Shown here: one piece after another, positions 53,898 to 62,671 of the stretch | How positions within the stretch are numbered: position 1 is the first letter of the stretch | Layout: every line of letters begins with the position of its first letter | DNA from: Desulfolutivibrio sulfodismutans DSM 3696 | GTDB lineage: Bacteria; Desulfobacterota; Desulfovibrionia; Desulfovibrionales; Desulfovibrionaceae | Direction: 5' to 3' | NCBI RefSeq assembly: GCF_013376455.1 | Contig: NZ_CP045504.1 | Location: forward strand, 3,617,001 to 3,681,000 | DNA: 64,000 nt | Notes under the pieces: generated by a model | The model's database searches: none | What the model was told of the DNA's origin: nothing | What the model saw: the letters and a program-made list of their open reading frames with translations, nothing else | Position numbers and translations under genes: made by a program

Positions 53898-55511
53898 TTA
53901 CGCCTCCAGAATGCGCATGGCCTGTTCCAGGCCGGACTCGGCCATATGCTCCAGGCCGGTTTCGCGGGCGGTCTCGCGGTTGGCGGCCAGCACGTCGTTC
54001 CGGGCCAGGTCGGTGACGGCGAAGCGCCGCATGCCCGCCAGGAATTGCTGGATGCCCGCCCCGAGCTTGTCCATGAGCGTGCAGAAGGCGATGGCCCCGA
54101 GGGGGAGCTCGCGCATGGCGTCGTCGCCCAGGCGTCCGCGCAGGGCGTGGTATCCGGCGAAGATGGCCTCGGGGGTCGTGCCGCGTTCGGAGACGGCCTT
54201 TGGCAGGGTGTCCCACAGGCCGTTTACGGCGGCGCGTTTTTTCGGGAACAGCACCCCTTCGATGTTGGCCCCCACAAAGGCCGGGATCATGAGCGCCCGG
54301 CCCAGGCAGACCAGCTTGGCGTAGGGCGCGCCCAGGGCCAGGGCCTTGACGATGTGGTCTTCGCGGGCCAGGCCTCCGCCAAAGGCCATGTCAGCGGGTT
54401 TGACCCCGCGCCGGTCCAGGACGGCCGCGAATTCACGGGCCCTGGCGTGCAGATGGAGGGAGGGGATACCCCAGTGGTCCATCATGTTCCAGGGGCTCAT
54501 GCCCGTGCCGCCGCCCGCGCCGTCGATGGTTAAAAGGTCGAGGCCCGCTTCGGCGGCGCATTTGACGGCCATGGCCAGCCCGTCCATGCCGTAGGCCCCG
54601 GTTTTGAGCGTGATGCGGGAAAATCCCAGGGCGCGCAGGCGGCTGACGGTGGCGTGGAAGGATTCGCGCAGGCGTTCGAAGTCGCCCAGATCGGCATGCC
54701 CCAGGCGGCTGTGCCGGGCGAAGGCCCGCACCGCGCCGTCGGCGAAGGCCCGGGCCACGGCCGGGTCGTCCGGGTCGGGGTCCACCACGTAGCCGCGCGT
54801 GGCCAGGAACCGGGCCTGTTCGAGGCTGCCCACCTTGATCTCGCCGCCGATGCTTTTGGCCCCCTGACCCCACTTGAGCTCTATGGCCACCTCACCGGCG
54901 TGGGACTCGGCCAGAAATTCCGCCAGCCCGTTTTTGGCGTCCTCCACGTTCTGCTGCACCAGGATGCCGCCTGTGCCCGTGGCATATTGGCGATAAACGG
55001 CGATGCGCCGGGAGAGTTCCGGGGCCTTTGTCAGGCGGCCGTTTTTGAATTCGGCCTTTGGGTCGATGCCGGCCACGTTTTCGCCGATGACCAGGGGCAC
55101 GCCGCACAGGGCGCAGCCCACGGCCAGTCCGTTCCAGTAGACGGCGGCCACCCGGGTGGACCCCAGCGCCCCGGTGATGAGGGGCAGGCCCACGGCCAGG
55201 CCCGGTTCGCGGCCAAACGTGGCGGTAAGATCCACGCCGGTGAACATGCGTTCGGCGTCGTCGCCGGGCCCAAGGACGCGTCCGGCCAGGCGCAGGGAGG
55301 CGTAGGACACGCCCTGCGGGTCGGTGTTGGCGCTCCCGGCGGTGATTATGCCGAAGTCCCGGGGATAGAGCATGTCCCGGCCGCGCAGGCAGGACAGCCA
55401 GGTCTCGCATTTGCCCGCGCAGTCGGCGCGGCACAGGGTACACAGGCCGGATTCGGCGGGCGTGCCCCGGTTGGCGGTTCCTAGGACGTCGTTGGTTTTT
55501 TGGGGCTGCAT
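53898..55511 (-). CDS. FMN-binding glutamate-synthase-like protein with Cys-rich N-terminus
   Basis: The 537-residue protein matches the FMN (alpha/beta barrel) domain of glutamate synthase: ELKWGQGAKSIGGEIKVG, TIDGAGGGTGMSPWNMMDHWG and FGGGLAREDHIVKALALGA. It lacks the glutaminase domain and reductase subunit. The N-terminus has CTLCRADCAGKCETWLSC, another four-plus cysteine block. Stand-alone proteins of this type are common in anaerobes and their substrate is unsettled. The ATG at 55511 follows AAGGAG. Confidence 0.85.
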   Translation of the reverse strand: MQPQKTNDVLGTANRGTPAESGLCTLCRADCAGKCETWLSCLRGRDMLYPRDFGIITAGSANTDPQGVSYASLRLAGRVLGPGDDAERMFTGVDLTATFGREPGLAVGLPLITGALGSTRVAAVYWNGLAVGCALCGVPLVIGENVAGIDPKAEFKNGRLTKAPELSRRIAVYRQYATGTGGILVQQNVEDAKNGLAEFLAESHAGEVAIELKWGQGAKSIGGEIKVGSLEQARFLATRGYVVDPDPDDPAVARAFADGAVRAFARHSRLGHADLGDFERLRESFHATVSRLRALGFSRITLKTGAYGMDGLAMAVKCAAEAGLDLLTIDGAGGGTGMSPWNMMDHWGIPSLHLHARAREFAAVLDRRGVKPADMAFGGGLAREDHIVKALALGAPYAKLVCLGRALMIPAFVGANIEGVLFPKKRAAVNGLWDTLPKAVSERGTTPEAIFAGYHALRGRLGDDAMRELPLGAIAFCTLMDKLGAGIQQFLAGMRRFAVTDLARNDVLAANRETARETGLEHMAESGLEQAMRILEA

Positions 55512-55641
55512 GGCGGGGGGTCTCCTTTGGCGGCCAAGGGGCCGTGTCGTGGTGTAAGGGAAGGCCGGGCGGGACGGATGGTCCCGGCCCGGAGGCTGTT
55601 GCGGGCTCGTGCGGCGGCCCCTTGAAAGCGACGTCAGGAGG

Positions 55642-56073
55642 TCAACCGTTGTGCGGCGCGGGGGGGCGGGCGGCCCGCACCAGGGCGGACTGACCGGCCC
55701 TGGCCGCGAGGCGGACGGCCCGGCGCAGTTCATGCACGGCCGGGAGGCCGGGAGGGGGTTTGGGCGGGGCCTTGACGGCCTCGGCCAGGGAGGCCCCCAG
55801 GACGGCGGCGCACCACAGGGAGGCGGCGGCCATGCCCGGGCCGGGCAGGCTGGTCAGGAATCCGGCGTCGACGATGCGGCCCTTGGCGACGCTGACGAAG
55901 ATTTCGATGAAACCGCCCTGGTGGTCCACGACCCGGGCCGAGGCCGTGGGGTTGGCCGGGATGCCCAGATGGGGCGGATCGAAGGCCGCTTCCCACAGGG
56001 GGTGGCCGGGAAGCCACGGCGTCGCGGGGGCGTCTTGGCGGTCTTTGCGGGAGGACGATTCGGCGGGGTTCAT
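55642..56073 (-). CDS. NifU/IscU-like protein lacking the cluster cysteines
   Basis: The 143-residue protein has a stretch, ARVVDHQGGFIEIFVSVAKG and then GRIVDAGFLTSLPGPGMAAAS, that aligns by eye with the NifU N-terminal scaffold fold. The three cysteines used for Fe-S cluster assembly are replaced, and only one Cys (SLWCAAV) is present. It is therefore unlikely to be a working scaffold. The C-terminal tail is basic and Pro/Ala-rich. Its start overlaps the stop of a 49-residue membrane peptide gene (ATGA). The family assignment is tentative. Confidence 0.6.
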   Translation of the reverse strand: MNPAESSSRKDRQDAPATPWLPGHPLWEAAFDPPHLGIPANPTASARVVDHQGGFIEIFVSVAKGRIVDAGFLTSLPGPGMAAASLWCAAVLGASLAEAVKAPPKPPPGLPAVHELRRAVRLAARAGQSALVRAARPPAPHNG

Positions 56074-56219
56074 CGGTTTTCGAAGCGTTTGTGCCGGTCG
56101 AAGTCGAAATCCTGGGGCAGATGCCGCCCCTGGCGCAGGATGATCGCCAGCGCCGCCACGGCCAACACGGCCACAATGGCCGCCGTGGCCCAGAATAAGG
56201 ATGTCGCAAGCAGGTTCAT
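56070..56219 (-). CDS. 49-residue single-span membrane peptide
   Basis: The peptide begins MNLLATSLFWATAAIVAVLA with one membrane helix (about 5-27) and ends in a charged tail (PQDFDFDRHKRFENR). It is translationally coupled to the NifU-like gene by a 4-base overlap, so a functional pair is likely. No family is recognised. Its upstream region holds five 9-bp tandem repeats. Confidence 0.6.
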   Translation of the reverse strand: MNLLATSLFWATAAIVAVLAVAALAIILRQGRHLPQDFDFDRHKRFENR

Positions 56220-56565
56220 GGCGCGTCCACCAGCCGGTTCCGGGATGATGGGCGAGACTGTGGCGGGAAACGCGTTTGCCCGCAAATTTGTCGGAATCTT
56301 CAGACAGGCGCGACAGGTTCGACAGACGCGACAGTCGCGACAGACCCGGCCCGGGGACAAGAGGGGGCAAAGCGGCTGCCCGTACGGCTTCCGCAAGCGG
56401 GGAATCTGCGCAGGCGGCAGCGCATGCGGACAGCTCACGGGGGATGCCCGCCCGTGAAAAACACGGGGGTATTTTTCACAGTGCGCAGGGTCAGGCGTTT
56501 ACAAACGAAACGAATTCAAGGTGTTGCTGCTTGTTGAAACACGACAGACAGTCCCGGACGCAGCG
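56220..56565. other. Intergenic region of 346 bases with 9-bp repeats
   Basis: This lies between the membrane-peptide gene and the end of the NarL-type regulator gene, both on the minus strand, and should hold the promoter of the peptide pair. Apart from the tandem repeats at 56303-56347 I see no gene and no clear terminator for the regulator gene. Confidence 0.5.
56303..56347. repeat. Five tandem 9-bp repeats (GACAGNCGC)
   Basis: GACAGGCGC, GACAGGTTC, GACAGACGC, GACAGTCGC and GACAGACCC run without gaps. All begin GACAG. The array lies 84-128 bases upstream of the membrane-peptide start. Confidence 0.75.
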
Positions 56566-57222
56566 CTAGGGCAGGATGTCGTCCTTTTCCAGGGCGTAGC
56601 GGAAAAAGTCCGCCGTGGTGCGCAGGTTGAGCTTTTTCATGATGCGCGTCCGGTAGGTTCCGGCGGTCTGCACCGTGACCCGCATGGCGGCGGCCACGTC
56701 GGTGAGCTTCTCGCCCCGGGCCAGGCGGTGCATGACCTCGCGCTCCCGGGGCGACAGGCGCGGGGATTTCCCGCCCGGGCCGCCCTGGGTGGTCAGTTCG
56801 CCGGACAGGCCTGGGCTGACGTAGGTCTCGCCGCAGAGCACCTTTTCGATGGCCTGGGCCAGCTCGCCGGGGGCGGAGTTCTTGCCCAGATAGCCGTTGG
56901 CCGAAAGGGCCAGGGCGCGCCGGGCGTATTCGGCCTCCACATGCATGCTTAAGATGATGACCGGCAGTTCCGGGTCATGGCCACGGATGGCGGCCAGGGT
57001 CGCAAAACCGCTTTCGTCGGGCAGCGACAGGTCCAGGAGCACCAGACCGCAGGGATGGGCCCGGACCAGGGCCAGGGCCTCGGCCGAGGTTGCGGCCTCC
57101 AGGAAACGGAACTCCCGGGGCATGTCGGCCAGGATGTCCATGGTTCCCCGGCGCACCACGGCGTGGTCGTCCACCACCAGGACGACCAGGGCGGCGTCCT
57201 TCTCGCGCTTGTTCGGGGTCAT
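56566..57222 (-). CDS. NarL/LuxR-family response regulator
   Basis: The 218-residue protein has a receiver (VLVVDDHAVVRRG, LVLLDLSLPDESGF and the Lys in YLGKNSAPGE) and a LuxR-type helix-turn-helix (LSPREREVMHRLARGEKLTDVAAAM). It is the partner of the kinase encoded just upstream, overlapping by 4 bases (ATGA). Targets are not evident. No adjacent respiratory genes are present. Confidence 0.93.
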   Translation of the reverse strand: MTPNKREKDAALVVLVVDDHAVVRRGTMDILADMPREFRFLEAATSAEALALVRAHPCGLVLLDLSLPDESGFATLAAIRGHDPELPVIILSMHVEAEYARRALALSANGYLGKNSAPGELAQAIEKVLCGETYVSPGLSGELTTQGGPGGKSPRLSPREREVMHRLARGEKLTDVAAAMRVTVQTAGTYRTRIMKKLNLRTTADFFRYALEKDDILP

Positions 57223-58442
57223 GGCGTTTTTCTCCGGCGGGCCAGGGGCAGCACGGCCGTGACCGTGATCCCGCCGTTTTTGGCCGGGCGCACGTCCACG
57301 TCGCCGCCGAAAAAGCGCATGCGTTCGCGCATGCCCAGGATGCCGTAGGCCGTGGGATCGTCAAGGGCCTTGTGCGGCGCGCCCCGGCCGTCGTCGGCCA
57401 CCACAAGGCGCATCTCGCGTTTCGTGGCGGACAGATGCACCCGCACCCGGCTGGCCCCGGCGTGTCGGGCCACGTTGGTCAGGGCCTCCTGAAGCACCCG
57501 GAAAAGGGCCGTGGCCTGTTCCGGGTCGATGCCCGGCATGGCCTCGGCCGTCTCAACCTCAACGGCGATCCCGGCGCTTGCGGCAAAGGCCCGGGCATGG
57601 GCGGACACGGCCTCGCTAAGGCCCAGGTCGTCGAGAATGGCCGGGCGCAGTTCCCGGGCGATGCGGCGCACGGTGGAAAGGGCGCTTTCGGCCAGGGCGG
57701 CGATGTCCGCGATGTGTTTCCGGGGGGCCGTGTCGTCCGGGGGCAGGCGCTTTCCCAGGCGGGAAAGCCCCATGGACAGGGCGGTGAGGGTCTGGCCCAG
57801 CTCGTCGTGGATCTCCCGGGAGATGCGGCGGCGTTCCTGCTCCACACTGTCGCGCAGATGGGCCGAAAGGTTGCGGATGCGCTGCCGGGACTGTTCCAGG
57901 CTTTTGCGGGCGGTTTCCCCCCGGGTGATCTCCCGGCGCAGGTCCGCGTTGGCCTGCACAAGTTCGGCCGTGCGCGCGGCCACGCGCTCTTCCAGGCGCT
58001 CGTTGGCCTCGCGCAGGGCCTTTTGGGCGGCCACCCGGTCGGTCACGTCGCGCAGGCTCAGGCGCAGCCCCATGGGTTCGCCGTCCGGGCCGGACACCCT
58101 TGTGGTCTCCTGGGCCACCCAGACCACGGCCCCGTCCGGGCGCAGGATGCGGAAATCCATGGACGGCGCGCCCGCCTCCCGGGCCTGGTCCAGGCCCGCG
58201 CGCCATCCCGGAAAATCGTGGGGGTGGATGACCCGGGCGAAAAAATCCGGATCGGCCAGGGCCTCTTCCGGGGACCGTCCGGTGATGCGGGCGCACGACG
58301 GCGAGACGTAGCGCGCCCGGCCGTCCGGGCCCAGCCACACCTCCCAGTCGTAGGTGAAATCGGCCACGGTGCGGTACACGACCATGGCCCGGCGCAGGGC
58401 GTCGGCGTCGCCGTCGTCAGGCGTTGCGGGGTCGATGCTCAT
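57219..58442 (-). CDS. Cytoplasmic PAS sensor kinase of the NarX/HisKA_3 type
   Basis: The 407-residue protein has a PAS/PAC domain (about 30-140, WLGPDGRARYVSPSCARITGR and LRLSLRDVTDR) and a coiled coil. A HisKA_3 domain follows, with the phospho-histidine in EERRRI-type context (RRRISREIHDELGQTLTAL), then an HATPase with DDGRG and YGILGMRERM. No membrane helix is present, so the signal is internal. It forms an operon with the NarL-type regulator. Confidence 0.92.
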   Translation of the reverse strand: MSIDPATPDDGDADALRRAMVVYRTVADFTYDWEVWLGPDGRARYVSPSCARITGRSPEEALADPDFFARVIHPHDFPGWRAGLDQAREAGAPSMDFRILRPDGAVVWVAQETTRVSGPDGEPMGLRLSLRDVTDRVAAQKALREANERLEERVAARTAELVQANADLRREITRGETARKSLEQSRQRIRNLSAHLRDSVEQERRRISREIHDELGQTLTALSMGLSRLGKRLPPDDTAPRKHIADIAALAESALSTVRRIARELRPAILDDLGLSEAVSAHARAFAASAGIAVEVETAEAMPGIDPEQATALFRVLQEALTNVARHAGASRVRVHLSATKREMRLVVADDGRGAPHKALDDPTAYGILGMRERMRFFGGDVDVRPAKNGGITVTAVLPLARRRKTP

Positions 58443-58560
58443 GCCGCAAGCATAGCCGCTTTCACCTGGAAGCGGAAGGCATGGGACCGGCCGCGCGGGA
58501 CGGCCGGTCCTCCTTCCTGGGTGGTCCGTAGGACGGCGGGAGCGTCCCTGTTACGGGATT

Positions 58561-58581
58561 CCAAAGGGAGAAGCCCTTTGG
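58561..58581 (-). terminator. Hairpin downstream of the Thr-rich protein gene
   Basis: CCAAAGGG and CCCTTTGG pair around a 5-base loop, 41 bases after the stop on the minus strand. A neighbouring GGAG/CTCC-rich inverted repeat (58586-58599) could extend the structure. There is no T tract. Confidence 0.5.
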
Positions 58582-58621
58582 CCCCCGGAGGGCTCCCCCC
58601 TGCCCATTCCCAGCATCCCGC

Positions 58622-60178
58622 CTACTTGCGTCCGCCGCGTCCGCCCCGGCCTCCGGCCTCGCGGCCCGTGGCCGCCGGGGCCTGGCGTTCCGTGGCGGGC
58701 GGCTTGCGCATGGTCTGCCCGGCGGCGGCGGACTGGCCGAACCCGGTCTTGCCGAACACGTCCGTGTTGTCGGAATAGCCCTGCGGGGCCTGGGCCATGG
58801 TGCGGGAGGCCTGCGGGGCCGTGCCCGGGGCCGTGCGGGCGGCCTGGGACTGGGACATTCCCTGGGTCGTGCTCGGGGCCGGGGCCGTGCGGGCAGCCTG
58901 GGAGGACGGCTGCGCCGTGGTCTTGGCCGTGGTCTGGGCGGGCATGTTCTGCACCTGCCCATCGCCCACGGTGGCCGTCTTGGACTGCCCGGTGGCGTTG
59001 TTGGTGCCGGTGACCGTGGCCTGGCCCTTGGTGGCCGTGGCGTCTACGGAATAGTCGCCGCCGCTTTTCGTCTGCACGTCGGCCCCGGCGCTGACGGAAC
59101 CCTGGCCGGAGCCCAGGTTGCTGCCGGTGGCGTAGGTCTGGGCCGTGGCGGCATTGCCGCCGCTTCCGGCCACGGCGCTTTGGCCGGTGTAGGAAAAATC
59201 CGTGACCTGGCCGGAGTCGCTTCGGGTGACGCTGCCCTGGCCCTGGCGTCCGGCCGCCGCCGACTGTCCGGTGGCCGGGTTGGTGACTACGCCGCCCATG
59301 GCGCTTTGGGTGCTGGTGGTGTTTCCGGACACGGTCTTGGAACCCGTGGCGGTCCCGGCGGCGTTGACGGTCTGGCCGGACGGGGTCTGGACGGTGGCCG
59401 CCCCGGCGGCGCGGCCCGTGGTGGTGTTCCCGGAGGTGGTCACGGCCGAGGCCGAGGCCCCGGTGGCTGTGGCGCTTTGTCCCTGGGGGCCGGTGACGGT
59501 GGTCTGGCCGGAGTGGGTGTTCACGGTTGTGGCCCCGGCCGTGGTGGTCGTGCCGCTGCCGGTGTGACCGACGGTTGTGGTCCCGGCCGGGCCGGTCACG
59601 GCCACGGTCCCCGAGGGGTCGGTGTAATACGTGGTCGTCGCGGCGGGCGGGGGGACGGTTGTGGCCGGGACCGTGGTGACGGTGGTTGTGGCGGGCGGCA
59701 CGGCGGTCACCGTGGTGGTCGGCGCGGGGGTCACCACCACGGTCGCGCCCGGCGTGGCGACGGGCGGCGGTACGGCGGTCACCGTGGTCACGGGGGCGGG
59801 CGTCACCACCACCGTGGGGCCTGCGCCCGGGCTGACCGGGGTCGTGGCGGTTCCTGTGGCGGCCTTGGCGGCGGCCAGACTGGCGGCCTCTTCCGGCAGG
59901 GCGGCCATGCGGGCGTCCATATCCGGATGGGCGTTTAGGATGGCCTTTTTCGGCATGGGGCGCACAGCGGCCCAGGCGGCCTGCGCCGCCAGGCCTTCGG
60001 CCCTGGCCCGGGCCGGGTCGCCGACCTCCACGGCCGCCCAGGCCGCCTCCACGTGGCGGCGCATCTCGGTGACGTGGTTTCCGGCCGAACCCGGTTCAGC
60101 GGCCGGGAGGGCGGTGGGAAAGCAGATGATGAGCGCGGCAAAAAGAATGGCATAGGTTCGTGAAAAACGGGGGAACAT
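58622..60178 (-). CDS. Secreted Thr/Ala/Gly-rich repetitive protein
   Basis: The 518-residue protein has a signal peptide (AILFAALIICFPTALPA) and a folded-looking helical segment (about 35-105, Ala-rich). About 400 residues of low complexity follow. Two copies of a VVVTPAP-TTVTAVPP unit lie near residues 120-170, then many G-x-T/S-x-T segments with short glycine-linked strands. It ends in a basic GRGGRGGRK tail. This looks like a surface or matrix protein, but no family is recognised. The start follows GGTGGAG. Base composition matches the flanks. Confidence 0.7.
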   Translation of the reverse strand: MFPRFSRTYAILFAALIICFPTALPAAEPGSAGNHVTEMRRHVEAAWAAVEVGDPARARAEGLAAQAAWAAVRPMPKKAILNAHPDMDARMAALPEEAASLAAAKAATGTATTPVSPGAGPTVVVTPAPVTTVTAVPPPVATPGATVVVTPAPTTTVTAVPPATTTVTTVPATTVPPPAATTTYYTDPSGTVAVTGPAGTTTVGHTGSGTTTTAGATTVNTHSGQTTVTGPQGQSATATGASASAVTTSGNTTTGRAAGAATVQTPSGQTVNAAGTATGSKTVSGNTTSTQSAMGGVVTNPATGQSAAAGRQGQGSVTRSDSGQVTDFSYTGQSAVAGSGGNAATAQTYATGSNLGSGQGSVSAGADVQTKSGGDYSVDATATKGQATVTGTNNATGQSKTATVGDGQVQNMPAQTTAKTTAQPSSQAARTAPAPSTTQGMSQSQAARTAPGTAPQASRTMAQAPQGYSDNTDVFGKTGFGQSAAAGQTMRKPPATERQAPAATGREAGGRGGRGGRK

Positions 60179-60470
60179 GGCTCCACCTCATGGGGAAGGG
60201 GTTTGCGGCAGGGGGAAAGCCGGAATCGCCAGGAGGCGGCTTGGCACGTCACGGCAGGTTCCACCTCTGAAGTCCTGTGTCGGTGCGCGGAGGGCATCGG
60301 TTACAAGGCTCTGTCCAGCATGTACACATTCTCCCGGGACCGGGCAACGGCTTTCCCCCGCGAGGCGTCCCCGTGCCCCTTTTCCCGAAGCCCCCTTTGG
60401 GCTATGCCACAGGCAGGACCGTCATCGGACGCCGGTCCCCGGGACATGGGGGCCGACAGGGGAGCGCCAT

Positions 60471-62609
60471 ATGTTTCGAGCCGTTATCGGGCAGGCCCAG
60501 TGCGTGGAGACCGAATGCGCCGCCGGGAACGTCATCCGGCAGTGCCGGGCCCGGCTGGCCGGGGCCGTCCCCGGGGCGGGGGTGCTTTTTTCCTCCACGG
60601 GTTTCGATCTGCCGCAGCTTTTGGACATGACGGCCCAGTCCTTCCCGGGCATGCCCCTGGTCGGCTGCACCACGGCCGGGCAGTTCTCCACGGCCCTTGG
60701 TCCAAGCTTCGATTCCATCTGCCTGATGCTTTTCGTGTCGGACACGGTACGTTTCGGGGCGGGGCTCGGCCGAAACGCCCTGGCCGACCCGGAAGGCGCG
60801 GCCAGCGAGGCGGCGGCCATGGCCCGGGCGGCCTGGCCCGAGGAGGCGGCGTCTTTGGCCTTCGCCTTCCCCGAGGCCATGGGGCTGGCCCCGGGGCGGC
60901 TTGTGGCGGGTCTTTCCGCGTCGCTTCGCTGCCCGGTGTTCGGGGGGTTCGCCGCTGGCGAGGGCCGCGACGACGTGCGCCAGTTTTTCGGGAGCGAGGT
61001 GGTGCGGGGCGGGGTTCCTGTGCTTTGCCTGTTCGGCCCGGCCCGGGCCTATTTCGCCGTGAGCAACAGTTGGCGTCCCGTGGGCCGCCGGGTGCGGGTG
61101 GACGCGGTGGACGGCCCCCGCGTGCTGCGCATCGACGGGAAAACCGCAGTGGATTTCTACCGCGACACCCTGGGGCCGCACGGGCTGCCCGCCACGGAGA
61201 TGCCCCTGGCCGTGTTTGCGGACGACGGCCGGTTCGCCATTCGCGGTCCCCTGGACTACGACGAGGAGGGCGGCGGCATCGTATTTTCCGACGTGGTGCC
61301 CGAGGGGGCGCAGGTGCGCATCACCGAGGCCACGCGGGAGGGGATCATCGGGGACGTGGACCGGTCCCTGAAGGAACTGGTCCGGGCCCTGCCCGCTGAT
61401 TTCATCCCCGACGCGGCCCTGGCCTTTTCCTGCTCCACACGGCGTTACATCCTGGGCCAGCGTTCCCGGGAGGAGTTCGAGCTCATGCGCGGGCATTTTC
61501 CTCCCGAACTGCCCATTGCCGGTTTCCACGCCTACGGCGAGATCAGTCCCCTGATCCCGGGCGACCCGGCCCGGTTCCACAACTGCACGCTGGTGACGGT
61601 GCTTTTCGGGGACGGGAAGGGCGAAGGCGCGGCCTTTCCCGAGCCGACCGTGGAACTTCCCGTGCCCGAATGCGCCGAGGACGCCATGGCCATGAAGGAC
61701 AGGGAGATACGGTTCCTCAAAAAGCAATGCGCCCGCTCGGAACAGCTCGTGACCCGCTTGGAGCATCTGCGCGACATCGGTTCGGGTCTGCAAGGCCGCA
61801 TGAACAAGGAACTGCGCGACGCCAACCTGATCATCAAGGAAAAAAACCGGCTTTTGCGCGAGGCCCTGGCCCTGGCCGAAGAGGTGCAATTGCGGCTTCT
61901 GCCCCGGGACAACCCGGCCGTGCCTGGCTTCGATATTGCGGGCAAAAGCATCTATTGCGACGAAACAGGCGGGGATTATTACGATTATCTGGCCGTGCCC
62001 GGGGCCGGACCGGGCAGTGTGGCGATTGTCGTGGGGGACGTGTCCGGGCACGGGGTGGCCTCGGCGTTGCTTATGACTACGGCCCGGGCGCTTTTGCGCA
62101 TGCGGGCCTCCATGGGCGGCGGCCCGGCCTGCCATGTGGAGGACCTAAACCGCCTGCTGACCCAGGACACGGCCGAGACCGGGCGTTTCGTGACGCTTTT
62201 CTACCTGTCCATGGAGCCGTCGCCGGATGGGTCGCAGCCCGGGCGCATGCGCTGGGTGCGGGCCGGGCACGATCCGGCCCTGGTGTACGACCCGAGGACC
62301 GGGGGATTTCTGGAGTTGTCCGAGGGCGGCGTGCCGCTGGGGATCATCGGCGAGGTGGCTTACGAGGAATTCGTCTTTGAGGGCATGGTTGGGGGGCAGG
62401 TGGTGGCGCTGGGCACGGACGGCATCTGGGAGGCCCGGAACCGCAACGGCGAGATGTTCGGGAAAAAGCGCCTGCGCCGGATCATCAGCGAACATGCGGA
62501 CCTTCCGGCCCGAAAGATCGTTGGTGCGGTGCTCGAGGAACTGGAGGCGTTTCGCCGCGGGCTGCCCGCCGAGGATGACGTGACGCTGGTGGTGGTGAAG
62601 GTGTTGTAA
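60471..62609 (+). CDS. FIST-domain sensor fused to a SpoIIE/PP2C phosphatase
   Basis: The 712-residue protein has FIST_N (about 30-220, PGMPLVGCTTAGQF and CPVFGGFAAGEG) and FIST_C (about 230-370, ELPIAGFHAYGEISP), a small-ligand sensing module. A coiled coil (about 415-480, MAMKDREIRFLKKQ) follows, then a SpoIIE-type phosphatase (GGDYYDYL, VGDVSGHGVASAL, GTDGIWEARN). It probably dephosphorylates an anti-anti-sigma or similar STAS protein in response to a metabolite. No such partner is adjacent. The ATG at 60471 follows GGGGAG. It is divergent from the Thr-rich protein gene, 292 bases apart with no gene between. Confidence 0.88.
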   Translation: MFRAVIGQAQCVETECAAGNVIRQCRARLAGAVPGAGVLFSSTGFDLPQLLDMTAQSFPGMPLVGCTTAGQFSTALGPSFDSICLMLFVSDTVRFGAGLGRNALADPEGAASEAAAMARAAWPEEAASLAFAFPEAMGLAPGRLVAGLSASLRCPVFGGFAAGEGRDDVRQFFGSEVVRGGVPVLCLFGPARAYFAVSNSWRPVGRRVRVDAVDGPRVLRIDGKTAVDFYRDTLGPHGLPATEMPLAVFADDGRFAIRGPLDYDEEGGGIVFSDVVPEGAQVRITEATREGIIGDVDRSLKELVRALPADFIPDAALAFSCSTRRYILGQRSREEFELMRGHFPPELPIAGFHAYGEISPLIPGDPARFHNCTLVTVLFGDGKGEGAAFPEPTVELPVPECAEDAMAMKDREIRFLKKQCARSEQLVTRLEHLRDIGSGLQGRMNKELRDANLIIKEKNRLLREALALAEEVQLRLLPRDNPAVPGFDIAGKSIYCDETGGDYYDYLAVPGAGPGSVAIVVGDVSGHGVASALLMTTARALLRMRASMGGGPACHVEDLNRLLTQDTAETGRFVTLFYLSMEPSPDGSQPGRMRWVRAGHDPALVYDPRTGGFLELSEGGVPLGIIGEVAYEEFVFEGMVGGQVVALGTDGIWEARNRNGEMFGKKRLRRIISEHADLPARKIVGAVLEELEAFRRGLPAEDDVTLVVVKVL

Positions 62610-62671
62610 TATAAGTATATTTGATTATATGTAGCCCTGAGAGATAAGTATGATTCGGGGAGCTGGCACAA

